A stretch of 64,000 bases of DNA, from contig NZ_NJIG01000003.1 in assembly GCF_002209535.1 (NCBI RefSeq), positions 372,001 through 436,000 of the forward strand. The letters are read 5' to 3'. Within the stretch, counting starts at the first letter, position 1. Every line of letters begins with the position of its first letter. This DNA comes from Achromobacter marplatensis (lineage in GTDB: Bacteria > Pseudomonadota > Gammaproteobacteria > Burkholderiales > Burkholderiaceae_B). The translations under genes and the position numbers were made by a program. Positions 49,205-57,349 of this stretch are shown in pieces. The notes under the pieces were generated by a model. That model saw only the letters and a program-made list of their open reading frames with translations. It was not told the origin of the DNA and ran no database searches.

Positions 49205-49381
49205 CGTGGCGCCTTCATGCGTTGCAATACGGATAGAGCAAGGGACTTCGGACGCACCGTTATCCCATTGGATGACGGCATCATAGGGGCCGGCGGCAAA
49301 ACACAATCAGCCAAATAACCCGCCATTTCTCATCCAATTCCCGTATTGCCGAACGGCCCGGACTCCTACAATTCATCCATC
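49205..49381. promoter_or_regulatory. flgB/flgA divergent promoter region
   Basis: The 177-bp gap between flgB and flgA. It has no sigma-28 promoter. AAATAACC followed by CGCCATTT, near 49313-49328, resembles FlhDC half-sites but without the usual 10-12 nt between them. Assignment as a middle-class promoter rests on context. Confidence 0.35.
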
Positions 49382-50098
49382 ATGAAAATCTCCGCACGAC
49401 ATCTCCGCGCGCGCGCCGGCTGCCTGGTCGCCCTGGCCCTGGCCTCCTCCGGGAAGGCCCTGGCGCAGGACGCCGCCAGCCAGGCGCCCGAAGCGATTGC
49501 CGTCGCGGCACAAAGTTATCTGCTGGACCAATTGGCCGGACTGCCTGGACAACCCGCCGTCTCCATCGACCCGCCGCGCGCCGAGCGTCTGGCGCCCTGC
49601 GACGCCATGTCCCCATTTATGCCGCCGGGTATGAAGCTGCGGTCGCGCATGACCGTCGGCGTGCGCTGCAATGCGCCCAAGCCCTGGACGACTTACGTGC
49701 AGGCGACCGTGAGCGTCCCCGGCTACTACTACGTCGCATCGCGGATGATCTCGGCCGGCCAGGCATTGACGCCGGACGATCTTTCCCCCCGGGATGGCGA
49801 TCTGGTGTCGCTTCCGCCCGGCGCTATCACTGACCCCCAGACCGTCGTCGGCATGACAGCGGCATTCCGGATCAATGCCGGGCAACCGGTGCGCGGATCG
49901 TCGTTGCGCAACGCCCATTCCGTCCTCCGCGGATCCAATGTCCGGATCAATGCGCGCGGCAACGGATTCGTGGTCAGCAGCGAAGGCCAGGCGCTGGACA
50001 ACGCCGCGCCCGGCGCGATGGTCCAGGTACGCACGGCCAGCGGCCAGGTGGTCAGCGGGGTGGTCAAGAATGCGGGGCTGGTTGAAATACAACTGTAG
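49382..50098 (+). CDS. flgA: Flagellar P-ring assembly chaperone FlgA
   Basis: A 238-residue periplasmic chaperone needed to build the P ring from FlgI. The signal peptide ends near GKALAQDAA. The C-terminal SAF domain holds GQALTPDDLSPRDGD, PVRGSSLRN and the final VRTASGQVVSGVVKNAGLVE. The ATG at 49382 is preferred over a 12-codon extension. Divergent from flgB, upstream of flgMN. Confidence 0.95.
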   Translation: MKISARHLRARAGCLVALALASSGKALAQDAASQAPEAIAVAAQSYLLDQLAGLPGQPAVSIDPPRAERLAPCDAMSPFMPPGMKLRSRMTVGVRCNAPKPWTTYVQATVSVPGYYYVASRMISAGQALTPDDLSPRDGDLVSLPPGAITDPQTVVGMTAAFRINAGQPVRGSSLRNAHSVLRGSNVRINARGNGFVVSSEGQALDNAAPGAMVQVRTASGQVVSGVVKNAGLVEIQL

Positions 50099-50139
50099 GT
50101 AATGTTACAAATCGCGCTGCGCCAGGCGACGGCCTGCCC

Positions 50140-50166
50140 TAAAGTTCGTTCCGGCCCTGCCGTTAC
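50140..50166 (+). promoter_or_regulatory. Sigma-28 (FliA) promoter of flgMN
   Basis: TAAAGTTC (50140-50147), exactly 11 nt, GCCGTTAC (50159-50166). The leader to flgM is about 55 nt. The anti-sigma factor gene is thereby under the sigma factor it inhibits. Confidence 0.85.
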
Positions 50167-50225
50167 AGAGACATAAGTAGGCGGATCCGTCGCAAACCGA
50201 CCCAGGACGCCCTGCGGAGAAAACC

Positions 50226-50519
50226 TTGAAAATCAATTCGACCACCAACCGGCCCATTTCTGCCGACGCCGTTGCCCAACGCCCGGATTCCGCGGTTGCG
50301 CAGGCGTACGGCGCCAGCAATGGCGGCGGCTCCAGCAGCTCGCAAGTGGCGCTGAGCTCGGCGTCGCGCAAGATGTTGGCCCTGCAAGACGGCTCGAACG
50401 ACATCAACGTCGAGCGCGTGGCCGCCATTCGCGCCGCGATTGCTTCAGGCCAGTTGAAGATCGACACCGGCAAGATTGCCGACAGCCTGATCGCCAGCGC
50501 GCGCGATCTGCTGAAGTAA
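50226..50519 (+). CDS. flgM: Anti-sigma-28 factor FlgM
   Basis: A 97-residue protein that holds FliA inactive until it is exported through the finished hook. The C-terminal half (INVERVAAIRAAIASGQLKI, then ADSLIASARDLL) is the sigma-binding part; the N-terminus is Ser/Gly/Ala-rich and disordered, as expected. Translation starts at TTG 50226 with GGAG 8 nt upstream, which may keep its level low. Confidence 0.95.
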   Translation: MKINSTTNRPISADAVAQRPDSAVAQAYGASNGGGSSSSQVALSSASRKMLALQDGSNDINVERVAAIRAAIASGQLKIDTGKIADSLIASARDLLK

Positions 50520-50557
50520 TTCCCCGTTCACCGCCCTCCCGCCTTCGAAGCACGATC

Positions 50558-51034
50558 ATGAACCCCGTCGATTCCCTCCAGTCCTGCATGCGGCAGGAAG
50601 ATGCCCTGATCTCCGAGTTCTCGACCATTCTGGAAGAAGAGACCGAAGTGCTGGTGGGCCCGGGGAACGTCGGCGCGCTGCAGGCCATCACCGAACGCAA
50701 GGGGCGCATTGCTCAACAACTGGTCGACCTGAGCGACACCCGGAACGGCCTGCTGTCCGAAATCGGCCTGCCCGTCGGGCATGCCGGCACCGAACAAGCC
50801 GCCGTGCTGCACCCGCAGCTGTCCGAGATTTGGCAAGCGCTGCTGACCAAGTCGGCCTCGGCCAACGAAATCAATATGCGCAATGGTGCGCTGATCGACG
50901 TACACCTGCGCTATACCCAGCAGTCGCTGGACGCGCTGCGCAACATCAACGGTGTGGGCGTCGCCACCACGTACGACGCTCAGGGCCGTGGAGCGCGCGG
51001 TGCCCCAGGCCGCAAGCCCATCGTGGCGGGCTGA
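50558..51034 (+). CDS. flgN: Flagella synthesis chaperone FlgN
   Basis: A 158-residue helical chaperone for FlgK and FlgL. The N-terminal half is charged and helical (EDALISEFSTILEEETEVL), and the C-terminal part has the short motif with YTQQSLDALRN. Position 38 nt after flgM is the conserved one. The last 25 residues are basic and Gly/Pro-rich. Confidence 0.92.
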   Translation: MNPVDSLQSCMRQEDALISEFSTILEEETEVLVGPGNVGALQAITERKGRIAQQLVDLSDTRNGLLSEIGLPVGHAGTEQAAVLHPQLSEIWQALLTKSASANEINMRNGALIDVHLRYTQQSLDALRNINGVGVATTYDAQGRGARGAPGRKPIVAG

Positions 51035-51060
51035 CCGCCCATTCGGGGCTTCTTCGCTTC

Positions 51061-51100
51061 GGCGAAAAAAAAGGGCGGCGCAATGCGCCGCCTTTCGCTT
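51061..51100. terminator. Bidirectional terminator between flgN and flhF
   Basis: GGCGGCGC (51074-51081) pairs with GCGCCGCC (51085-51092) around AAT and is followed by TTTCGCTT. On the - strand a run of eight T follows, so it is strongest for flhBAF. Confidence 0.9.
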
Positions 51101-51120
51101 GGTGCGGACCCGCCTTGGGA

Positions 51121-53889
51121 TCAGGCGCCGCCGGTCATTTCCAGCATCGCGAACATCTTCAGGATCGCCACGGGCAACATCCGACCCGACAGCTTGCGCT
51201 CCGAACCCACAATGCCCGACAACGGCCCCCGCACCACATCGGCGGACGGCGAGTGCGCCATCTGCCAGCACGCCGCGCCCAGCTGTCCCGCCATCAAGGA
51301 TTGCCGCGCCAAGGTATGCGCGCCATCCACCGCCGGCAACGCCTGCCAGGCATTGGCCATATAGCGGAACCCGGCGCGCGCCTCATCCTGCAGCACCAGC
51401 CAGCGTGCCACGGTGGCCGCATCGGCCTGGGACGCCGGCAAGTTCGTCAAACCGAACAGCTGCGCGGCGATCTCGCCGCTTTCGGTATCGATCAGCCGCG
51501 CGCACACCAGGCGCATCGCTGCGCCGTCGCTGTTCTTGCCCGACAAGGAGACTTCGGTGCCCGACGCCCATAGCGCAAGCGGCACCCGTTTGCCGGCCTT
51601 TTCGGTCAACAGGCCGGGCATGTCGCCCGGCTGGCCCACCGGCAGATAACCCACGCTCTTGCCGACTGCATTCAGATTGGTGGGGCATTCGTCCTGGATC
51701 ACCCGCATGCCGCCGGGGCAACGCGCCACCCACGATGCGCCCTGCCCGGTCAAGGACTGCCACAGGCCGGACGTGCCCGCCTCCAGCAAGTGCACCAGCG
51801 GCAGGCGTGGCAATTGTTCGCCCAGCCAGCGCACGCGGGCCTCCAGCGCCAGGGCCGCATCCGGCTGGCCCGGCGCGGCAGGCGCAAACGACGTCAACAT
51901 GCCATGCGCCAGCGCCAGCTGCTGCGCGGGCGCGGCCAGGGCGGCGCCACGGTCGCTCATCAGCAACGCGCCCAACAGCGTTCCCCCAGGCAAGCCTTCG
52001 CCCTTCATGGTGGTCTTGCCATGCACGGCCAGCAGGTGGCGGTGGCAGGTGGCCGAGAATTCGCGCCGCACCATCGCCAACGGCTCATCGCCCAGCGCGG
52101 CCAGGCTTGCGCCCGCCCCGTCGCCGACGTACTCGCGCCACGACGCTCGCGCCTGCGCGCACGCCGGATCGCTGTCCAGCATGGCGATCGTATCGTCAAG
52201 ATTCTGCGCGGCCGCGATAGACGCCGACCCGCCCTGCGGACGCAGGATCGCGGACGCCAGCAACTGGCGGCGGCGCGCAGGGTCCACCGCGTCGGCCTCG
52301 CGGGCGGCCGGCGCCAACGACGCCAGATCTGCTTCGCTGGGCGTGTACAGCGCGCGGGCACGCTCCACCATCGCGAAGGCGCGGTCAATCAGCATGTCGG
52401 CGCGCGCAAGCTCCATGTGCTCCGGCACTTTCTGCCCAACGGACATGTAGTGGATCGGCAGCCGATGGCGGATCGCCGTGTCCAGCGCGGCACCCAACCG
52501 TGTAGCCTCATCCAGCTTGGTGATGATGCACCCGGCCACGTCCTCGCCCACGCCGTTGCGGTAGGCATGCGCCACTTCGTCCAGGGTGTCGCCCTGGCTG
52601 GCGGCGTTCAGCACCAGCAGGCGCCGCACCGGCTTGCCGGCGTTGCACAGCATGGCAGCCTGCTCGGCGACCAGGCGGTCACGCTGGCTGATGCCGGTGG
52701 TATCGATCAGCACGATCTTGCGGTTGCCCAATTCAGCCAGGATGCGGCGCAACTCGGCCGCATCGCGCACCGAGTGCGCCGGCACGCCCATGAGGCGGCC
52801 ATAGATCTGCAATTGTTCCAGCGCGCCGATCCGGAACAAGTCCGTGGTCAGCATCGCGACCTGGTCTCGCCCCTCCCGGGCCACGCAGCGGGCAGCCAAT
52901 TTGGCCAGCGTCGTGGTCTTGCCCACGCCGGTCGGCCCCACCAGCGCGTAGACGCCGCCGGCCAGGAATTCGTCTTCGGAAGCGACAACCGGCAGGTGCG
53001 TCACCAGTTCATTGCGTGCCCAGGACTGGGCGGCGTCAGCCGTCATGCCCTGCGGCAGCCGGTCCACCAGCGCCCGCACCAGCTTCGTGCTGAACCCCGC
53101 ATCCAGGAGACTGCGGAACAGCGCGGCGGCGGCGGGTTCGCGGCCCGAACCCGGCCGGCCGCCCCACAGCAAGCCGTCCATGCGGGTTTCCAGTGCGCCG
53201 CGCAACGCGCTGATGGCATCTTGCAAACCCGCGGCGGTGTCTGCCGGCAGCGCGGCGGCAGGCATGGCCGGCGGCTGGCGCAACGGCGCATCCGGCGTCT
53301 GGGCCATGGAAGGCGTGGTGGCGACAGGCGAAGGCATGGGCGCGGCAGCGGCAGCCGTAGGCACAGCGGCAGACACTGGCATGGACACAGCAGCAGGCGC
53401 CGGGGTAGCGGACGCCATCGGGCGGGCCGGCGGCAATGCGGGCAACTCCACCCGCGTCGCAACCGCTGCCGGTTGTGTGGGCGCAGGTTGCAGCGCCGTC
53501 GGATACGGCACGGCCGGGGCGGAGGTAGCGCCAGCGACGTCTTCAGGGCCCGTGTCCTCGTCCGGCAATGCCGACGACGCAAAGGCAGACTGGTAGGCAG
53601 CGATCGACCGGGACGGCGCGGCATAGCCTGTCTGCGGCATGGCGGCAGGCGCGACGGGAGCAGCGGGAGCTGCATAGGACCGCTCGGCGGGCGCCGGGGA
53701 ATACGGGGCGGCCTCCCGTTGCGGCGTCTCGGTGGCCGCATCGTCAAACGCGCCCTCGACGGTGGCTAGCACTTCCACACCGCCGTCCACGCTGCGGTTC
53801 GACACGATCAGCGCATCCGGCCCCAGCACCTGGCGCACCTGGCGCATCACTTCACGGCTGTTGACGCCAAAAAAGCGGCTTATCTTCAT
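51121..53889 (-). CDS. flhF: Flagellar GTPase FlhF, unusually long
   Basis: A 922-residue SRP-type GTPase, about twice the size of typical FlhF. Order: N-terminal B domain (KISRFFGVNSREVMRQVRQ, residues 1-45), a Pro/Ala-rich linker to about 215, then the NG domain with P-loop GPTGVGKT (318-325), TTDLFRIGALEQL (348-360), DTTG (396-399) and TKLDEATRLG (457-466). After about residue 515 some 400 residues follow that match no family I recognise. FlhF helps set flagellar number and place in polar flagellates; its usual partner flhG is absent from this stretch. It overlaps flhA by 4 bp. Confidence 0.93.
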   Translation of the reverse strand: MKISRFFGVNSREVMRQVRQVLGPDALIVSNRSVDGGVEVLATVEGAFDDAATETPQREAAPYSPAPAERSYAAPAAPVAPAAMPQTGYAAPSRSIAAYQSAFASSALPDEDTGPEDVAGATSAPAVPYPTALQPAPTQPAAVATRVELPALPPARPMASATPAPAAVSMPVSAAVPTAAAAAPMPSPVATTPSMAQTPDAPLRQPPAMPAAALPADTAAGLQDAISALRGALETRMDGLLWGGRPGSGREPAAAALFRSLLDAGFSTKLVRALVDRLPQGMTADAAQSWARNELVTHLPVVASEDEFLAGGVYALVGPTGVGKTTTLAKLAARCVAREGRDQVAMLTTDLFRIGALEQLQIYGRLMGVPAHSVRDAAELRRILAELGNRKIVLIDTTGISQRDRLVAEQAAMLCNAGKPVRRLLVLNAASQGDTLDEVAHAYRNGVGEDVAGCIITKLDEATRLGAALDTAIRHRLPIHYMSVGQKVPEHMELARADMLIDRAFAMVERARALYTPSEADLASLAPAAREADAVDPARRRQLLASAILRPQGGSASIAAAQNLDDTIAMLDSDPACAQARASWREYVGDGAGASLAALGDEPLAMVRREFSATCHRHLLAVHGKTTMKGEGLPGGTLLGALLMSDRGAALAAPAQQLALAHGMLTSFAPAAPGQPDAALALEARVRWLGEQLPRLPLVHLLEAGTSGLWQSLTGQGASWVARCPGGMRVIQDECPTNLNAVGKSVGYLPVGQPGDMPGLLTEKAGKRVPLALWASGTEVSLSGKNSDGAAMRLVCARLIDTESGEIAAQLFGLTNLPASQADAATVARWLVLQDEARAGFRYMANAWQALPAVDGAHTLARQSLMAGQLGAACWQMAHSPSADVVRGPLSGIVGSERKLSGRMLPVAILKMFAMLEMTGGA

Positions 53890-56006
53890 GGCCCATTGCT
53901 CCCGCCGATCAGCGCGGTCACGCGGACCATGCGCTCATCGGGTATTTCAGTATTCGACAACACGCCAAGCTGCGGCAGGTGGTGGCGCAGGAAGCGCGAC
54001 AGCGGCGCGCGCAGCACCGGCGACACCAGCAGCACCGGCGCATTGCCCTGCGATTCCTGGCGTTCGACCGCCGCCTGCGTTTCGCGCAGCAAGGTATCTG
54101 CCAGGCCGGGTTCCAACCCGCCGGTGCTGGTCATGGCCTGCGACAACACGCGCTCCAGCTTCACATCCAGGCCGATGACCCGCAGCTCGCCCTCGCCGGG
54201 GAACCATTGCTGCGTGATCGCCCGGCCCAGCGAACGGCGGGTCAGCATGATCAATTCGTTGATATCGGGCTGGCCGCCCGAGCCGGCCGCCTGCGCCGCC
54301 AGGCGCGGCCCGTGTTCGGACAGCGTATCGATGATGGTCCGCATATCGCGGATCGGCACTTCTTCGGACAGCAGGCCCTGCAGCACCTTCTGCAACGCGG
54401 TCAGCGACAGCGTCTTGGGCACCAGGTCCTCGACCAGCTTGGGCGCATCGCGGCCGATACGGTCCAGCAGTTGCTGCACTTCCTGGCGGCCCAGCAGATT
54501 CGAGCCGTGGCGGTGCATCAAGTGGTTCAAGTGCGTCGCCACCACCGTGCCGGCATCCACCACGGTATAGCCCGCCACTTGGGCCTGGTCGCGCAGGCCG
54601 CCGTCGATCCACAGCGCCGGCAGGCCGAACGCGGGGTCGGTCGTGGGTGTGCCCTTGATCTGGACGGTGACGCCGCCCGGGTCGATGGCCAGCCACTGGC
54701 CCGGCATCGCCACGCCATGCCCCACTTCCACGCCCGACAGCAGGATGCGGTAATCGTTGGGCTTGAGCTCCAGGTTGTCGCGGATATGCACGACCGGCGG
54801 CAGAAAGCCGACGTCCTGCGCGAACTTCTTGCGCAGGCTGCGGATCCGGTGCAGCAGTTCGCCATTCTGGGCGTGGTCCACCAGCGGAATCAGCCGGTAG
54901 CCCACTTCCAGGCCCAGCTGGTCGACCATGGACACGTCATCCCAACTCGCCTCCGCAGCCGCGGCCTGGGCCTGCGTGACCGCTTGCGGCGGAATCTGCT
55001 CGGCGGCCTGCGCCGCCTTCTGCCGGCGCTTGTGCAGCATCCAGCCGCCCCAGCCCAGCGCGCCGGCCAAGGACAGGAAGGCAATGTGCGGCATGTTGGG
55101 GATCAGGCCCATGATGCCGATGATGCCGGCCGTCAGGAACAGCACGGCGGGGTTCGAGAACAGCTGGCTGATGATCTGCTGGCCGATGTCCTGGTCGGTC
55201 GACACGCGGGACACGACCACACCAGCGGCGGTCGAGATCACCAGCGCCGGGATCTGCGCAACCAGGCCGTCACCGATGGTCAGCAGCGTGTAAACGCGGG
55301 CCGAATCGCTCATCGACATGTCGTGCTGCGCCACGCCCACGATCAGGCCGCCGATGATGTTGATCGCCATGATCAGCAGGCCGGCGATGGCGTCGCCGCG
55401 CACGAACTTGCTGGCGCCGTCCATCGAGCCGAAGAAGTCCGATTCCTGAGAAACCTCGGCGCGACGGCGGCGGGCCTCGTCTTCGCCGATCAGGCCCGCG
55501 TTCAGGTCGGCGTCGATCGCCATCTGCTTGCCGGGCATGGCGTCCAGGGTGAAGCGCGCGCCCACTTCGGCGATACGGCCGGCACCCTTGGTGATGACGA
55601 TGAAGTTGATGATGGTCAGGATCACGAACACGATGATCCCGACGGCGAAGTTGCCGCCCACGAGGAAGTGGCCGAACGCCTCGATCACCTTGCCCGCCGC
55701 GTCCGGGCCGGTATGGCCGTTGAGCAGCACGACGCGGGTTGACGCCACGTTCAGCGACAGGCGCAGCAGGGTCGCGAACAGCAGGACGGCCGGGAACGCG
55801 GCAAAATCCAGCGGCTTGCGTGTGAACATGGCCACCAGCAGGATCATCACGGACAACGCGATGTTGAAGGTGAACAGCAAGTCCAGCAGGAATGTGGGCA
55901 GGGGCAGCACCATCATGCCCAGCACCATCACGATCAGGACCGGACCCGCCAGAAGCCGCGCGTGGCCGGCCCCGCTACTCTTCAACATGGTGAGCAAAGC
56001 GCTCAT
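53886..56006 (-). CDS. flhA: Flagellar export gate protein FlhA
   Basis: A 706-residue export-gate protein. Eight membrane helices fill the first 330 residues, with the FHIPEP-family loop ARFTLDAMPGKQMAIDADLN and QESDFFGSMDGASKFVRGDA. The C-terminal 350 residues form the cytoplasmic ring that docks chaperone-substrate complexes. It lies 3 nt after flhB. Confidence 0.97.
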   Translation of the reverse strand: MSALLTMLKSSGAGHARLLAGPVLIVMVLGMMVLPLPTFLLDLLFTFNIALSVMILLVAMFTRKPLDFAAFPAVLLFATLLRLSLNVASTRVVLLNGHTGPDAAGKVIEAFGHFLVGGNFAVGIIVFVILTIINFIVITKGAGRIAEVGARFTLDAMPGKQMAIDADLNAGLIGEDEARRRRAEVSQESDFFGSMDGASKFVRGDAIAGLLIMAINIIGGLIVGVAQHDMSMSDSARVYTLLTIGDGLVAQIPALVISTAAGVVVSRVSTDQDIGQQIISQLFSNPAVLFLTAGIIGIMGLIPNMPHIAFLSLAGALGWGGWMLHKRRQKAAQAAEQIPPQAVTQAQAAAAEASWDDVSMVDQLGLEVGYRLIPLVDHAQNGELLHRIRSLRKKFAQDVGFLPPVVHIRDNLELKPNDYRILLSGVEVGHGVAMPGQWLAIDPGGVTVQIKGTPTTDPAFGLPALWIDGGLRDQAQVAGYTVVDAGTVVATHLNHLMHRHGSNLLGRQEVQQLLDRIGRDAPKLVEDLVPKTLSLTALQKVLQGLLSEEVPIRDMRTIIDTLSEHGPRLAAQAAGSGGQPDINELIMLTRRSLGRAITQQWFPGEGELRVIGLDVKLERVLSQAMTSTGGLEPGLADTLLRETQAAVERQESQGNAPVLLVSPVLRAPLSRFLRHHLPQLGVLSNTEIPDERMVRVTALIGGSNGP

Positions 56007-56009
56007 TCC

Positions 56010-57164
56010 TTAAACTCCTTGTGCTGCGGTGTTTGCCTGCGGGTCCAGTGCGGCGGGCACGGCCAGTCGGGTCGGAGCGGTCGGTTCGACCCCCCATCCC
56101 GAGCGCCACGAACGCAGCTGGAAGACCCACGCCAGCACTTCCGCCACCGCGGTATATAGCTCGCCCGGGATTTCTTGCCCCAGTTCGACGTGTTGATGCA
56201 ATGCGCGCGCCAGCGGCGGCGCCTCCAATGTGGGAACGCGGTGCTCGGCGGCCAGTTCGCGGATCTTGGCCGCGATCAGCCCCGTGCCCTTGGCGATCAC
56301 GCGCGGCGCGCCGCTCTTTTCCTCGTCGTACTTCAGCGCCACGGCGTAATGCGTCGGGTTGGTCACCACGACGTCCGCCTTCGGCACCTCCGACATCATC
56401 CGGCGCCGCGCCGCCTGGCGCTGCTGCTGGCGGATGCGCGCCTTCACGTGCGGATCGCCTTCGCTTTCCTTGTGTTCCTGGCGCACGTCTTCCTTGGACA
56501 TGCGCAGCTTTTTCAAGTGGCTCCAGATCTGCCACGGCACGTCCAGCATCACGATGATCAGCAGGGACGCCACGATGAAGGTGACGCACAGCGCCACCAG
56601 CGACAGCGCCTTGGTCAGAGCGGCCGACGGCGCCACGTGCATCAGGCTGAGCATATCGTCGTGGTAACGCCAGATGACCCAGACGGCCACGCCGCCCACC
56701 AGCATGGCCTTGGCCAAGGCCTTGATCAATTCCACCACGGTCTGCGACGAGAACATCCGCTTCAGGCCGGCAAAAAGGCTGAGCTTCGAGAAATTCGCCT
56801 GCAGCGGCTTGCCCGAAATGACGATGCCCCCCAGCAGGACGCTGGACAGGACCGCCACCACCACCAGCACGCCGAACACCGGCAGGGTCGCCAGCAACGC
56901 GTGGCCAAAACCGCTGACGGCCTGTTCCACCATCACGCCGGGGTCGGTCACGATGCGCTGATCGAACGCCAGGCCGTTGCGCAATACGCCGCTCAGGCCC
57001 TGGTAGAGGGCGCCGCCGCTCATCCAGATCACCGCGACACCGGCGGCCAGCATCATGAACGTGCCCAATTCCCGGGAACGCGCAATCTGCCCCTCCTCGC
57101 GCGCCTTTTCCAGGCGCCTGGGAGAGGCGGCTTCGGATTTTTCGAGGTCGCTTTCTTCGGCCAT
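56010..57164 (-). CDS. flhB: Flagellar export switch protein FlhB
   Basis: A 384-residue export-gate protein with four membrane helices (about 30-205) and a cytoplasmic domain whose self-cleavage motif NPTH sits at residues 269-272, the same position as in E. coli. Cleavage changes specificity from rod/hook to filament substrates. The tail aligns with the lone FlhB-domain protein at 16911. First gene of flhBAF; the ribosome-binding site is weak. AATAGCG, an FlhDC-like half-site, occurs upstream near 57271-57277 read on this strand. Confidence 0.97.
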   Translation of the reverse strand: MAEESDLEKSEAASPRRLEKAREEGQIARSRELGTFMMLAAGVAVIWMSGGALYQGLSGVLRNGLAFDQRIVTDPGVMVEQAVSGFGHALLATLPVFGVLVVVAVLSSVLLGGIVISGKPLQANFSKLSLFAGLKRMFSSQTVVELIKALAKAMLVGGVAVWVIWRYHDDMLSLMHVAPSAALTKALSLVALCVTFIVASLLIIVMLDVPWQIWSHLKKLRMSKEDVRQEHKESEGDPHVKARIRQQQRQAARRRMMSEVPKADVVVTNPTHYAVALKYDEEKSGAPRVIAKGTGLIAAKIRELAAEHRVPTLEAPPLARALHQHVELGQEIPGELYTAVAEVLAWVFQLRSWRSGWGVEPTAPTRLAVPAALDPQANTAAQGV

Positions 57165-57349
57165 GCTCTGCGGTGTCGTTGCGGCTCGCGGATTTTCGGA
57201 TTACGAGCTGCCCGCCGAGATTCTAGGAGGCCCCGGGGTTTGGCGATCACCCAAGAAACGGGGGGAAAGCGGCGCTATTCCCGGATGCGAAACGGGCCTG
57301 GCGCTCCGCCCCTGACCGGCTGCCCGGCGGCGGCCGGCCCCGCGCCCGG
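57165..57349 (-). promoter_or_regulatory. flhB upstream region and stem-loop after the soluble receptor gene
   Basis: CTGACCGG (57312-57319) pairs with CCGGTCAG (57346-57353), which overlaps the receptor stop codon; there is no T-run. The rest should hold the flhB promoter. GAATAGCG (57277-57270 on the - strand) matches 7 of 8 bases of the FlhDC half-site AAATARCG; no partner half-site is clear. Confidence 0.35.

Noticed and set aside
51790-53769. 659-codon + strand frame opposite flhF
   Set aside because: Antisense to a gene with clear GTPase motifs; composition is Arg/His/Gly-rich and unlike a protein.
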